DNA of 64,000 bases from Sphingomonas kyeonggiensis (GTDB taxonomy: Bacteria; Pseudomonadota; Alphaproteobacteria; Sphingomonadales; Sphingomonadaceae). Positions within the stretch are counted from its first letter, which is position 1; each line of letters opens with the position of its first letter. This document shows, in pieces, positions 56,506-64,000 of the stretch. The translations under genes were made by a program, and so were the position numbers. The stretch lies in assembly GCF_014196745.1 (NCBI RefSeq), contig NZ_JACIEH010000003.1, positions 1,276,024 through 1,340,023 of the forward strand, read 5' to 3'. The notes beneath the pieces were generated by a model. The model saw nothing but the letters and a program-made list of their open reading frames with translations. It searched no databases and was not told the origin of the DNA.

Positions 56506-57912
56506 ATGGAACCCCCCGCTTTCGACCGTACCGCGCTGCATTCGAAGGCCGCGGCATCTTTCGAGGAATTAGCACTGGCGCTGCTCGATCGGTTCGAACC
56601 ACGGCCCCGGCAAGAGCGCGCAGAACCCTTCACGACGCGCCACACGATGGAGACCATCCACGCCATTTCTTCGCCACCTGTGGCTGCCTATGTCGATTTC
56701 GCGAACAAGCTGACCGGCTGGTGGTATTATCGCGACGGAACCGATTACGCGCTGACCGGTGACAATTATCGCGCGCTGCGCGAGCTGGTCGAACGCATTC
56801 GACGTAAATCGCCCTTCACGAACGGGTTTTCCGATCACTTTCTCGAAGAGGCGGTCACGACATGGTGCGCGGCAAAGCATAAGTGCGAAGACGCCGGTCC
56901 GTTCGTGGCGTTCCTGCTCGACCATTGTGCCGAGGCATGGAGCACGCATGACTTCCTCCTTCCGCTGGTCGGCGTCGAAGTCGAGCATGACTTCACGCTG
57001 GGCGCGGTCAGGGTCCGAACGATCCCGCCCGAGCTGTTCGAGCGCGCGGCGGCTGAGGCCCGGGCCCGCCGCCCCGACGATCCGGACGCGGGCAAGAGCG
57101 CGGATGCGCTGGGAGAAACGGCGGCCAATCTGGCCGCGGTCGCGGTGCGTGTGACCGGCGAACCGCGCTTCGCCGATAGCCAGGCGCGCGAAATCGCCGA
57201 CGACATTGCGGGCGTGCTGCGCTTCATGTCGCCCGGCGCGATCTCGTCGACCGTGCCCAGCCTCGTCCAGCCCTGGGGCATTAAGACGGTCCCGCAAACA
57301 CTGGTAATGAAGCTCGATGGCGAGCGGCTGGCGGGCTATAGCCGCCAGTGGCTGCATGGCGGCCTCGCGATGTGGAAGCTCGGCGCCCCCGAGATCGAGC
57401 GCCTGACCGCGACAAACTTCGCGAGTCTCGCCATATTCTTCGACGGTACCGCGCTCAACGACTATGCTGCGCATGTTCGCCCGGCCTTCTTCGCTTTTGC
57501 TCGCGCGATCGGCCAGTTCGAGCCGGTTGACCGGCTGGTCGGGGCGATCACCGCGCTCGAATGCCTGTTGCTGCGCGACCAGAACGAGCCGCTCCAGCAG
57601 ATGGTCGGTGAACGGCTCGCGTTCCTGACCGCATCTGGGCGCGAAGACCGCCAGCGTACCGTCGCCGACTACAAGGCGGCCTATGGCCTGCGCTCGCGCG
57701 CGGTGCACCACCTACGCGGGATGGACAACGAGCAGGTTGCGGACCGATTGTTTCGGCACGCTTTCCTCGCCTTCGTCAGGGCGATCGAGGGACTGTCGGT
57801 GTTGACGACCCACGTCCAGTTTCTCGACGGACTCGACCGGATCAAGTTCGGTGGCCGCTACCGCGACAACGACGATGATCGTCCGGCAACCGAACCCGCT
57901 GGCCGTCCTTAG
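56506..57912 (+). CDS. HEPN-motif protein, ApeA-like (putative RNase effector)
   Basis: 468 residues. The C-terminal part (~335-450) is helical and contains AITALECLLLRDQNEP ... RTVADYKAAYGLRSRAVHHLRG. R396-S-R-A-V-H401 fits the HEPN R-x4-6-H active-site motif, with the E-containing helix before it, as in ApeA-like and Abi-type RNases. The N-terminal ~330 residues are unassigned and may sense a phage product. The ATG at 56506 has a weak binding site, and residue 48 is another possible start. It is expressed from the same divergent region as the TIR gene. Confidence 0.65.
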   Translation: MEPPAFDRTALHSKAAASFEELALALLDRFEPRPRQERAEPFTTRHTMETIHAISSPPVAAYVDFANKLTGWWYYRDGTDYALTGDNYRALRELVERIRRKSPFTNGFSDHFLEEAVTTWCAAKHKCEDAGPFVAFLLDHCAEAWSTHDFLLPLVGVEVEHDFTLGAVRVRTIPPELFERAAAEARARRPDDPDAGKSADALGETAANLAAVAVRVTGEPRFADSQAREIADDIAGVLRFMSPGAISSTVPSLVQPWGIKTVPQTLVMKLDGERLAGYSRQWLHGGLAMWKLGAPEIERLTATNFASLAIFFDGTALNDYAAHVRPAFFAFARAIGQFEPVDRLVGAITALECLLLRDQNEPLQQMVGERLAFLTASGREDRQRTVADYKAAYGLRSRAVHHLRGMDNEQVADRLFRHAFLAFVRAIEGLSVLTTHVQFLDGLDRIKFGGRYRDNDDDRPATEPAGRP

Positions 57913-58220
57913 AAAGCATATGACTGCTCCTCGCCCACTAGCGTACGTAGCTCGCGGCATAAATGAGCGACCGCTTTTGGGATCGCGCGTGTTCACGTCG
58001 AGCGACCGATATTAGGGCGCTTTGCCGCCTGACCGCCTTGAATTGCCTCTATCGGGTATGAATGGCAGCGTTTGTCCCGAGGTTCAGTCAACCTGTCGAA
58101 AGGGCATAGGGAGCCTGCTGCGTCTGACGAGGAAAACCACTTCCTGGAAGAGCTACAGGCTTCTGGCATGGTGGCCTACCGGTCGCTCGATCGGAGCGGT
58201 TGCTCCGGCGAGGAGCGATC
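57913..58220. other. Intergenic region with a short dispersed repeat
   Basis: Contains repeat copy A at 58000-58020 and otherwise no gene. It precedes the ferritin-like gene. Confidence 0.4.
58000..58020. repeat. Dispersed TTAGGGCGC repeat, copy A
   Basis: GAGCGACCGATATTAGGGCG is followed by C; it shares the core (A/T)TTAGGGCGC and the upstream GCGA...CG with copies B and C. Confidence 0.5.
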
Positions 58221-59480
58221 ATGACCAAAAAATCCGACCATCCGGTAACCCGAGAAGGTCTGCTGCATGCGCTGTACGAAGCGGCGGAGCTCGAGCAGGA
58301 TCTGATGTGCACCTATCTTTATGCCGCCTTCAGCCTGAAGGATGGCGAGGAGGAGGAGGGATTGCTGCCGCAAGAGGCAGAAGCCGTCACCCGATGGCGG
58401 CGCGCGATCATAGCGGTTGCCGTCGATGAGATGAGCCATTTGGCGGCGGTTTGGAACATCACGTCCTCGCTGGGCGGGGCTCCCCGCTTCGGGCGAACGA
58501 ATTTTCCGCTCGAACCGGGCTATCTTCCGGCAAACATCGTGGTGAAGCTCGCGCCGTTCAGCGAAGAGGTGCTTCAACACTTCATCTATCTGGAGCGGCC
58601 GGACGGCTCCGATGAACCGGATGGCGAAAGCTTCGCACCTCCCGAAATAGAGGTGCGCACGCCCGTTCCACTTCGTCTGACTCCCACGGGCTATGACTAT
58701 GCGACGATCGGCGATTTCTACCAGCGCGTGGAAACGGATCTGCGTTCGCTGGTCGATCGGCTTGGCGAGCGCGAAGTCTTTTGTGGCGATCCGGCACTCC
58801 AGCTCAGCCGCACCGAAACCTGGCTGAGGGGCGCAACCGAGGTTGTCGATCTCGACAGCGCACTCGCCGCGCTCACCGAGATCGTGGTCGAAGGCGAAGG
58901 TGCTCCTGAGCACCGCGAGAATTCCCACTTCGCCCAGTTCCTCACGATCCGCGACGAATTCCGGGAGCTCAAGGCTGCGAACCCCGATTTCGCGCCGGCG
59001 CATCCAGCTGCGGTCAATCCGGTATTGCGCAAGCCGCCGCATCCCGAAGGGAAGGTGTGGCTCGAGAATCCTGAAGCGGTCGCGACCGTGGATGTGGCGA
59101 ATGCGATCTATGTGCTCGCCCTGCGTCTCCTGGCCGGAGCCTACGCCGTACCGCGGCCGGACGCACGGAAGGCGTTATATACCGGTTGCGCCGTTGCGCT
59201 GATGCACGCCATCGATGCGATGGGTACGCGCGCTGCGCGGCTTCCCGCCGGGCCTTCGAACCCCGGCTGCAATGCAGGCGTGTCGTTTACGGCGCTGCGG
59301 GAAGCATCCGCGCTTCCGCAGGGGCCGAGCGCTCACGAGCTATATGTGGAGCGGATGGACGAGCTCTACGCTGCAGTCGATGCGATGGATGTAGCGGACC
59401 CCAAATGCGCCCATGTCGGGCAGATCCTGCAGAGCCAGGCGGCACGCCTGCGCTCCACGCCGGACGATTCGGTCGCCTAA
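58221..59480 (+). CDS. Ferritin-like protein of the iminophenyl-pyruvate dimer synthase type
   Basis: 419 residues starting MTKKSDHP at 58221 with GAGGAG just upstream (a longer frame begins at 58200). The N-terminal ~230 residues form a ferritin-like four-helix domain with YEAAELEQDLMCTYLYAAF and VDEMSHLAAVWN, the metal-ligand pattern of the VioB/RebD N-terminal family (PF12902 as I remember it). RebD and VioB dimerise an imine of indole-3-pyruvate in rebeccamycin and violacein synthesis. No other pathway genes are here, so it is an orphan; in sphingomonads such proteins may have a different role. Confidence 0.78.
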   Translation: MTKKSDHPVTREGLLHALYEAAELEQDLMCTYLYAAFSLKDGEEEEGLLPQEAEAVTRWRRAIIAVAVDEMSHLAAVWNITSSLGGAPRFGRTNFPLEPGYLPANIVVKLAPFSEEVLQHFIYLERPDGSDEPDGESFAPPEIEVRTPVPLRLTPTGYDYATIGDFYQRVETDLRSLVDRLGEREVFCGDPALQLSRTETWLRGATEVVDLDSALAALTEIVVEGEGAPEHRENSHFAQFLTIRDEFRELKAANPDFAPAHPAAVNPVLRKPPHPEGKVWLENPEAVATVDVANAIYVLALRLLAGAYAVPRPDARKALYTGCAVALMHAIDAMGTRAARLPAGPSNPGCNAGVSFTALREASALPQGPSAHELYVERMDELYAAVDAMDVADPKCAHVGQILQSQAARLRSTPDDSVA

Positions 59481-59897
59481 CGGCGAGGCGTCAACTTGGA
59501 CCTGCCCCGTTCCCCCAGTGGGCGTGAGCGGGAGCGATGGGTTCTGGCACTCTCGCCCGGCTCGTGTACGTTCGCGAATTCCGCAGTCAGCACCTAAGTT
59601 ACGATGTCGGCTTTCGGGATCGGCGCACTGCCTCGGCTATGACCGGCTCTGGGGCGCATATACGCAGGATGGGACCCCGTCCCATCCTGCTTACATATAA
59701 GGTGCCAATGGAATTGCACCTAAGAGGGGCTGTTTGGTTTGGACCGGTATGTCCGCTTCTTGCGAGTTGGCTTTAAAAGCAGACTATCTGCTTTCCACCC
59801 ATAGTTGGCCGTTCATCGGTGAGACGGCCGATCCAAAAACGGCCCGGCTGCAAACGCCCCACTTGCAGACATTCGTGATTTTCGTGAAGCTGGCCTG
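59481..59897. other. Intergenic region with hairpin and repeats
   Basis: Contains the hairpin at 59664, short-repeat-like strings, and one of two copies of a CTTTCCACCCA sequence (59791-59801; second at 60171-60181) that flank the small membrane gene. No gene supported. Confidence 0.4.
59664..59690. terminator. Hairpin, terminator-like
   Basis: GCAGGATGGGA (59664-59674), loop CCCCG, and the exact 11-bp complement TCCCATCCTGC (59680-59690). It lies 184 bp past the ferritin-like gene, without a long T run. Confidence 0.45.
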
Positions 59898-60164
59898 ATG
59901 GTCGCCTCTGGAACTTTCATCCCTGTCTACCGGGCTCTGACGCAGATGGCGGCAATCGCCATTCTGATTTCGTTTATCACCTTCGCCACCATTAAGCTGG
60001 GAATGCCTCCAAGCCCTTGGCATGCGACTTGGATGGTCGCGTTGCCACTCGCGACTGGCGCAGTGATCAACCGAGGCTTGAACCGTTTGCTCATGGCATG
60101 CGCACTGCTCGCCACCTCCCTCATCGCGACGACCGTGGTCGGCAACGCGATGGGTGGCATCTGA
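59898..60164 (+). CDS. Small membrane protein
   Basis: 88 residues with three hydrophobic segments (ALTQMAAIAILISFITFAT, ATWMVALPLATGAVI, LLMACALLATSLIATTVV). The ATG at 59898 follows GAAGCTGGCCTG, which is a weak binding site. No known family, although the pattern resembles DUF2798-like short membrane proteins. It is flanked by two copies of a short repeat. Confidence 0.5.
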   Translation: MVASGTFIPVYRALTQMAAIAILISFITFATIKLGMPPSPWHATWMVALPLATGAVINRGLNRLLMACALLATSLIATTVVGNAMGGI

Positions 60165-60363
60165 CGGCAGCTTTCCACCCAATAGCTGCCGTAGCGGCGT
60201 GGCTGAAGAGGCGGCGGTATTCAGGATAGCTGAGGGACTGCGCGAACGACCGAAGTTAGGGCGCATTTCTGGCCGGCAGCTTCCGCCAGCAGCAGCCAAT
60301 CGGCTCTTGGGCCGAAAGCCTACGGTCGGCTTCCGCTGGAGGCGTTAGCCGAGGGGACCCGCT
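60165..60363. other. Repeat-rich spacer
   Basis: Holds the second CTTTCCACCCA copy (60171), the TTAGGGCGC repeat copy B, and GGGCCGAAAGCC (60309-60320), also found at 49241. Confidence 0.45.
60241..60264. repeat. Dispersed TTAGGGCGC repeat, copy B
   Basis: Contains GCGAACGACC then GAAGTTAGGGCGC; nearly the same arrangement as copy C at 63889. Confidence 0.55.
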
Positions 60364-60495
60364 TCAGGTCGGTGAGCCAAAGATGATCCCGTCGCAGGCG
60401 TTGAGATCGTCGAGCGACACGTTGCCCTCGGCCCCCTCGAACGAGCGGACGCCTTTCCCGACTGCCTCGGTCACCTCGGCCGTTGAGGCTATCAT
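60364..60495 (-). pseudogene. N-terminal/middle fragment of a flavodoxin-like (WrbA/NADPH:FMN reductase) protein
   Basis: 43 codons from ATG 60495 to a TGA at 60366-60364. The end reads SLDDLNACDGIIFGSPT, the second flavin-phosphate-binding segment of flavodoxin-like proteins (DL..aDgiifGsPT). The protein stops there, right where the aromatic/Met continuation should follow. A truncated relic is the natural reading. Confidence 0.6.
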
Positions 60496-60513
60496 TCCGG
60501 TGTTCCTTCAATC

Positions 60514-60547
60514 CAAGCATGGGTGGCTACGCTGCCACCCATGCTTG
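60514..60547 (-). terminator. Hairpin after the hydrolase gene
   Basis: CAAGCATGGGTGGC (60514-60527), loop TACGCT, and the exact 14-bp complement (60534-60547). It lies 13 bp past the stop of the minus-strand hydrolase gene at 60561. There is no T-tract, but position and length make it a likely terminator. Confidence 0.55.
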
Positions 60548-60560
60548 CGGAGCGCCGCGG

Positions 60561-61652
60561 TCAGGCGGCTATCAGATTCTCGCGGAAAAAGTCGGTGATC
60601 CGATCGAACGGAATCTTGTCCATCCGGTCGTAGAGGTCGGTGTGGACCGCACCCGGGATGATCATCAACTCCTTGGGCTCGGCGGCTGCGGCATAGGCCG
60701 TCTCGCTGAAGTAGCGTGAGTGCGCCTTCTCGCCATGGATCAGCAGCACTGGCCGCGGCGCGATCTCCTTGATGTAGGTCAGCAGCGGCATGTTCATGAA
60801 CGACAGCGCCGTGGTCCTCGTCCACGAACCGGTCGAGTTGACTGCCCGCGGATGGAAGCCGCGGGGCGTCTTGTAGTAATCGTGATAATCTAGGAGGAAC
60901 TGGGCCTCCCCGCCCTTCAGCTCGTTGTGCGGCGGGTTGTAGGCGGGCTTGCCGTTCCTGGCGTCGTCCCAGCGCTGCCAGCTCAGTTGTTCGAGCGTCT
61001 GCGTACGCTGCGCGGAGGTGACACTGTCGTTATAGCCCTTCGACATAACACGGCTCATGTCATACATCGTGCTTGCGACGACGGCCTTGACCCGCTTGTC
61101 CACCGCGACAGCGTTCAGCGCCATACCGCCGAAGCCGCAAATGCCGATCACGCCGATCCGCTCGCGATCGACCGCCTCGTGGAGGCCCAGGTAATCGACC
61201 GCCGCGCTGACGTCCTCGGTATTGATGTCGGGCGACGCCAGGTTGCGCGGGCTCCCACCGCTCTCGCCGGTGAACGATGCGTCGAAGGCCAGCGTCGCGA
61301 AGCCGCGCTCCGCCATCGTCTGGGCGTAGAGGCCCGAAGACTGTTCCTTCACCGCACCAAAGGGGCCCACGACGACCAGCGCTGGCAGCCGCACGCCACC
61401 GCGGTCCTTGGGCAGATAGAGGTCACCAACCAGGGTGATGCCGTAGCGGTTGGCGAAGGTGACCTTCGCGTGATCGACCCGATCGCTCTTGGGGAAAACC
61501 TTGTCCCAAGTCTTGGTCATTGACATGGCGGACTCCTTATTCTGGCCGGCATTGGCGGCGGCGGATGCGGTGCCGGCGAGAAGCAGAGCGGTTCCCGTTC
61601 CGCCAACTTTCATCAGCGCGCGGCGGCTGAATTGCTGATCCTGATGTGACAT
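60561..61652 (-). CDS. Tat-exported alpha/beta hydrolase, dienelactone hydrolase-like
   Basis: 363 residues. The N-terminus has the twin-arginine motif SRRALMKVGG followed by a hydrophobic core and cleavage near ASA|AAN. The nucleophile elbow is GICGFGG with Cys 172 in place of Ser, as in dienelactone hydrolases; the His is in GAVHTDLYD and the acid region around VLLIHGEKAHSRYFSE. Members of this group (YcjY-like) are often annotated as acetyl xylan esterase-like enzymes. The gene is preceded on the minus strand by the MFS gene (21 bp away), so they may be cotranscribed and controlled by the divergent LysR regulator. Confidence 0.85.
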   Translation of the reverse strand: MSHQDQQFSRRALMKVGGTGTALLLAGTASAAANAGQNKESAMSMTKTWDKVFPKSDRVDHAKVTFANRYGITLVGDLYLPKDRGGVRLPALVVVGPFGAVKEQSSGLYAQTMAERGFATLAFDASFTGESGGSPRNLASPDINTEDVSAAVDYLGLHEAVDRERIGVIGICGFGGMALNAVAVDKRVKAVVASTMYDMSRVMSKGYNDSVTSAQRTQTLEQLSWQRWDDARNGKPAYNPPHNELKGGEAQFLLDYHDYYKTPRGFHPRAVNSTGSWTRTTALSFMNMPLLTYIKEIAPRPVLLIHGEKAHSRYFSETAYAAAAEPKELMIIPGAVHTDLYDRMDKIPFDRITDFFRENLIAA

Positions 61653-61673
61653 CTGATCGTCTCCTTCTTTCGT

Positions 61674-62894
61674 TCAGGCTCGTTGGGGATGCGACGCACC
61701 GATGGCGTCCCGGCTTGCTTTTCTGGCGCGGACGGTAAGCAGGGCGAAGATCGCGGACAGTGCGAACAGCGCGACGCTGAGCCCGAAGGTCACTTCGTAG
61801 CCGACCCAATCGAACAGCAACCCGCCGATTGCGGCGCCGGCCGTGAGCGCCAGCTGCACCACCGCGACGAGCAGCCCGCCGCCGGCTTCGGCGTCGTCGG
61901 GCAAGATCCGGCTGAGCCAGGTCCACCACGCGACCGGGGCAGCGGTCCCGACGAACCCCCAGACCGCGAGCAGAATGGCAACGACACCGGCGGATGAGCC
62001 AAACGCGATGATGCCCATACCCAGAGCCGCCATTACGACCGGCATCGCAACCAGGATCGGATGAAGCCGGTGCACGACCAATCGACCGATCGCGTAGGTT
62101 CCGGCCAGCCCGGCAACACCCATCGCCAGCAGGATTGCCGATATCGTATTGACGCCGACACCGGTAGCGGTTTCGAGGAACGGTCGCAGGTAGGTGAACA
62201 ACGTGAACTGCGCGCCGAAGAACGCGGCAAGCGCTACCATGCCAAGTGTGACCCTCCGCTGCGCGAGCAACCGCACGGTCGCGAGACTGTCGGCGCTCTG
62301 ACGCGAGGGCATGCTGGGCAGGGTCAGATACTGCCAAGCCAGCGTGATGACCGCGAGCGGGACGACGCAGAAGAATGCCCCGCGCCAGCCGATGAACTGG
62401 CCCAAGAAACTCCCGAGCGGGGCGGCGATTGTCGTCGCCAACGCGTTGCCGCCGTTGAGCAACGCCAGTGCGCGCGGCACGTCGCGCTCAGGCACCAGGC
62501 GCATGACGCTTGCGGCAGACATCGACCAGAAGCCGCCGATCACAACCCCGATCAGCGCGCGGCCGATCATGAACACCGGATAGTTCGGTGCAAATGCGAC
62601 GATCAGGCCCGACCCCAGCATCGTGCCGGTCAGGCCCATGAGGAGCAGCCGGCGGTCGAGGCCCCGGGTGGCGGCGGCAATGAACAGGCTGGTGGCGACC
62701 GCGAAAACGCCCGATACAGCGATTGCCTGGCCAGCCTGCCCCTCGGTCACGCGCAGATCCGAAGCGAGCGGGGTCAGCAGGCTCATCGGCATGAATTCGG
62801 ACGCGATCAGCGTCGCGACGCATAGCGAAAGCGCGAGGACGGCGCTCCATCCTCCTGTTGGCCGGGCGGGTTGTTTCGATGTCATTCGCGCCAT
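61674..62894 (-). CDS. MFS transporter, DHA1 drug:H+ antiporter type
   Basis: 406 residues, twelve predicted transmembrane helices, with the family loop between helices 2 and 3 as RGLDRRLLLMG and an EFMPMSLLTPLA opening typical of AraJ/NepI-like exporters. It should export small solutes or drugs by proton exchange. Divergent from a LysR regulator, 66 bp apart. The ATG at 62885 (two residues later) is an alternative start; neither has a strong binding site. Confidence 0.88.
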   Translation of the reverse strand: MARMTSKQPARPTGGWSAVLALSLCVATLIASEFMPMSLLTPLASDLRVTEGQAGQAIAVSGVFAVATSLFIAAATRGLDRRLLLMGLTGTMLGSGLIVAFAPNYPVFMIGRALIGVVIGGFWSMSAASVMRLVPERDVPRALALLNGGNALATTIAAPLGSFLGQFIGWRGAFFCVVPLAVITLAWQYLTLPSMPSRQSADSLATVRLLAQRRVTLGMVALAAFFGAQFTLFTYLRPFLETATGVGVNTISAILLAMGVAGLAGTYAIGRLVVHRLHPILVAMPVVMAALGMGIIAFGSSAGVVAILLAVWGFVGTAAPVAWWTWLSRILPDDAEAGGGLLVAVVQLALTAGAAIGGLLFDWVGYEVTFGLSVALFALSAIFALLTVRARKASRDAIGASHPQRA

Positions 62895-62920
62895 TTAGGC
62901 GCTTCGCGGCATGCGGATTA

Positions 62921-62940
62921 GCGGCTATATCGCATATGTA
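62921..62940. promoter_or_regulatory. Possible LysR-type operator
   Basis: ATAT-CGC-ATAT forms a small palindrome (62927-62937) in the 66-bp divergent gap between the MFS gene and the LysR gene. LysR regulators often bind such AT-rich dyads there. Confidence 0.3.
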
Positions 62941-62960
62941 TCGTTAAGCAGGACTTCAAA

Positions 62961-63857
62961 ATGTCGCGTCCGCCGATGGCCGAACTATCCGCCTTTGTGG
63001 CGGTAGCACGCGAACGCAGCTTCACCCGCGCGGCGGCCCAACTGGGTGTCTCCGCTTCGGCGCTAAGCCAGGCGATGCGATCCCTTGAAGAGCGGCTAGG
63101 CGTCCGCCTGTTGACCCGCACGACCCGCAGCGTCGCGCCGACCGAGGCGGGCGAGAGGCTGGTCGCGACCATCCTGCCGCATCTGGAGGGGATCGAGACG
63201 GGCCTCGCCGCCTTGTCAGAACTAAGGGACAAGCCGGCGGGCAAAATCCGTCTTACGACGGTAGATCACGCCGCGGAGACGATCCTCTGGCCCGCGCTCG
63301 CCAAGTTCCTGGCGGAGTATCCCGATATTCAGATCGACCTCGTCGTGGACAACACGCTGCAGGACATCGTCAGCCAACGGTTCGACGCCGGCATCCGAAT
63401 GGGCGAGCGCGTCGCTCGCGACATGATCGCGATACGCATCGGCCCTGAAATCCGCATGGCGGCGGTTGCGACCCCCGCCTACTTCAAGCAACACCCGAAA
63501 CCCCGTCGCCCAGAGGATCTCGCCGCTCATCGCTGCATCAATATGCGCTTCGCGACACTGGGCAACGTCTACACGTGGGAATTTGAGAAGGGCGGCCGCG
63601 AGGTAAACGTAAAGGTCGAGGGCCAGCTCACGGTCAATGACATCGCGGTGATCCGGCAGGCGACGCTCAGAGATGTTGGCCTGGGCTTCATTCCCGAGGA
63701 CATGGTGGCGGGCGACATCGAACGTGGCGAGTTGATACGCGTGCTGGACGATTGGACGCCCCCGTTTCCCGGCTACTATCTCTACTATCCGAGCCGACGC
63801 CAGCAATCGCCGGCCTTCACACTCCTGGTCGACGCCCTCCGCCACCGGGCGGATTGA
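62961..63857 (+). CDS. LysR-family transcriptional regulator
   Basis: 298 residues. The N-terminal winged helix (MAELSAFVAVARERSFTRAA, LGVSASALSQAMRSLEERLG, TRTTRSVAPTEAGE) is followed by the substrate-binding domain (GKIRLTTVDHAAETILWPAL, DAGIRMGERVARDMIAI, GLGFIPEDMV). Complete and in the usual divergent layout with its probable target, the MFS-hydrolase pair. Effector unknown. Confidence 0.92.
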   Translation: MSRPPMAELSAFVAVARERSFTRAAAQLGVSASALSQAMRSLEERLGVRLLTRTTRSVAPTEAGERLVATILPHLEGIETGLAALSELRDKPAGKIRLTTVDHAAETILWPALAKFLAEYPDIQIDLVVDNTLQDIVSQRFDAGIRMGERVARDMIAIRIGPEIRMAAVATPAYFKQHPKPRRPEDLAAHRCINMRFATLGNVYTWEFEKGGREVNVKVEGQLTVNDIAVIRQATLRDVGLGFIPEDMVAGDIERGELIRVLDDWTPPFPGYYLYYPSRRQQSPAFTLLVDALRHRAD

Positions 63858-63888
63858 TCGTCTGCTTTCGGGCCTCTGACGATCGCGC

Positions 63889-63913
63889 GCGAACGTCCGT
63901 TACTAGGGCGCAT
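63889..63913. repeat. Dispersed TTAGGGCGC-type repeat, copy C
   Basis: Contains GCGAACGTCC then GTTACTAGGGCGC; matches copy B in order and spacing. Located just past the LysR gene, followed by unassigned sequence to the window end. Confidence 0.5.
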
Positions 63914-64000
63914 AGCCGTCCGGCGTCGGAGCGGCCCATCTTGAGCGCGGATGGACCGCCCAGCCTCAGATTTCCGTTCGTTCAGCAAGTGTCAAAGCAT

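Overview
The window looks like a chromosomal segment of a high-GC alphaproteobacterium of the Sphingomonas type. The basis is the density of TonB-dependent receptors (TBDRs), the FecI/FecR pair, the LytS/LytTR pair, the MHYT hybrid kinase, the czc-type efflux operon, GC-rich codon use, and GC-rich spacers with short dispersed repeats. This is inferred from gene content and style; no rRNA or marker gene is present.

Layout. 1-2431: truncated autotransporter adhesin on the minus strand. 2605-4124: AraC regulator divergent from a MaoC-like hydratase. 4159-10282: czcA-czcB-czcC heavy-metal RND efflux operon plus a small companion gene (minus strand). 10558-14027: tRNA-Leu(CAG), a P4-type integrase beside it, and a hipBA toxin-antitoxin pair, which is a small integrated element. 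14201-18394: S41 peptidase, AraC regulator and RTX protein. 19234-24686: minus-strand operon TBDR, NTF2-like protein, M19 dipeptidase, FAD amine oxidoreductase, plausibly for uptake and catabolism of (D-)peptides. 24.7-25.8 kb: a gene graveyard with a TBDR C-terminus that keeps its terminator and a frameshifted LytTR remnant. 25785-29589: small hypothetical genes, a truncated NTF2-like gene and an alpha/beta hydrolase. 29783-33830: LytS/LytTR two-component pair and a serine hydrolase. 34039-43318: ECF sigma, FecR and STN-TBDR, convergent with GDPD, TBDR, GDPD; this reads as a glycerophosphodiester acquisition locus. 43922-48842: unidentified gene, hybrid kinase, small secreted and membrane proteins, and remnants of a possible glycosyltransferase and a GH88-like hydrolase.

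49404-57912 is the most interesting region: an apparent defence island with five dissimilar modules. They are an Mrr-like nuclease, a large protein with a Cap4/DUF4297-like nuclease N-terminus, a STAND-like P-loop NTPase and a helical C-terminus, a trypsin-like protease, a TIR-domain protein and a protein with an HEPN-type RNase motif. The large NTPase gene is frameshifted by a 14-bp tandem duplication (run at 50454-50489). Removing one copy restores about 126 further codons that end 42 bp before the nuclease gene. This could be an on/off switch or a recent inactivation.

58221-63857: ferritin-like (IPP dimer synthase-type) protein, small membrane protein, flavodoxin remnant, Tat-exported dienelactone-hydrolase-like enzyme, and an MFS transporter divergent from a LysR regulator. 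Three copies of a short TTAGGGCGC-containing repeat lie in the spacers of this last part.
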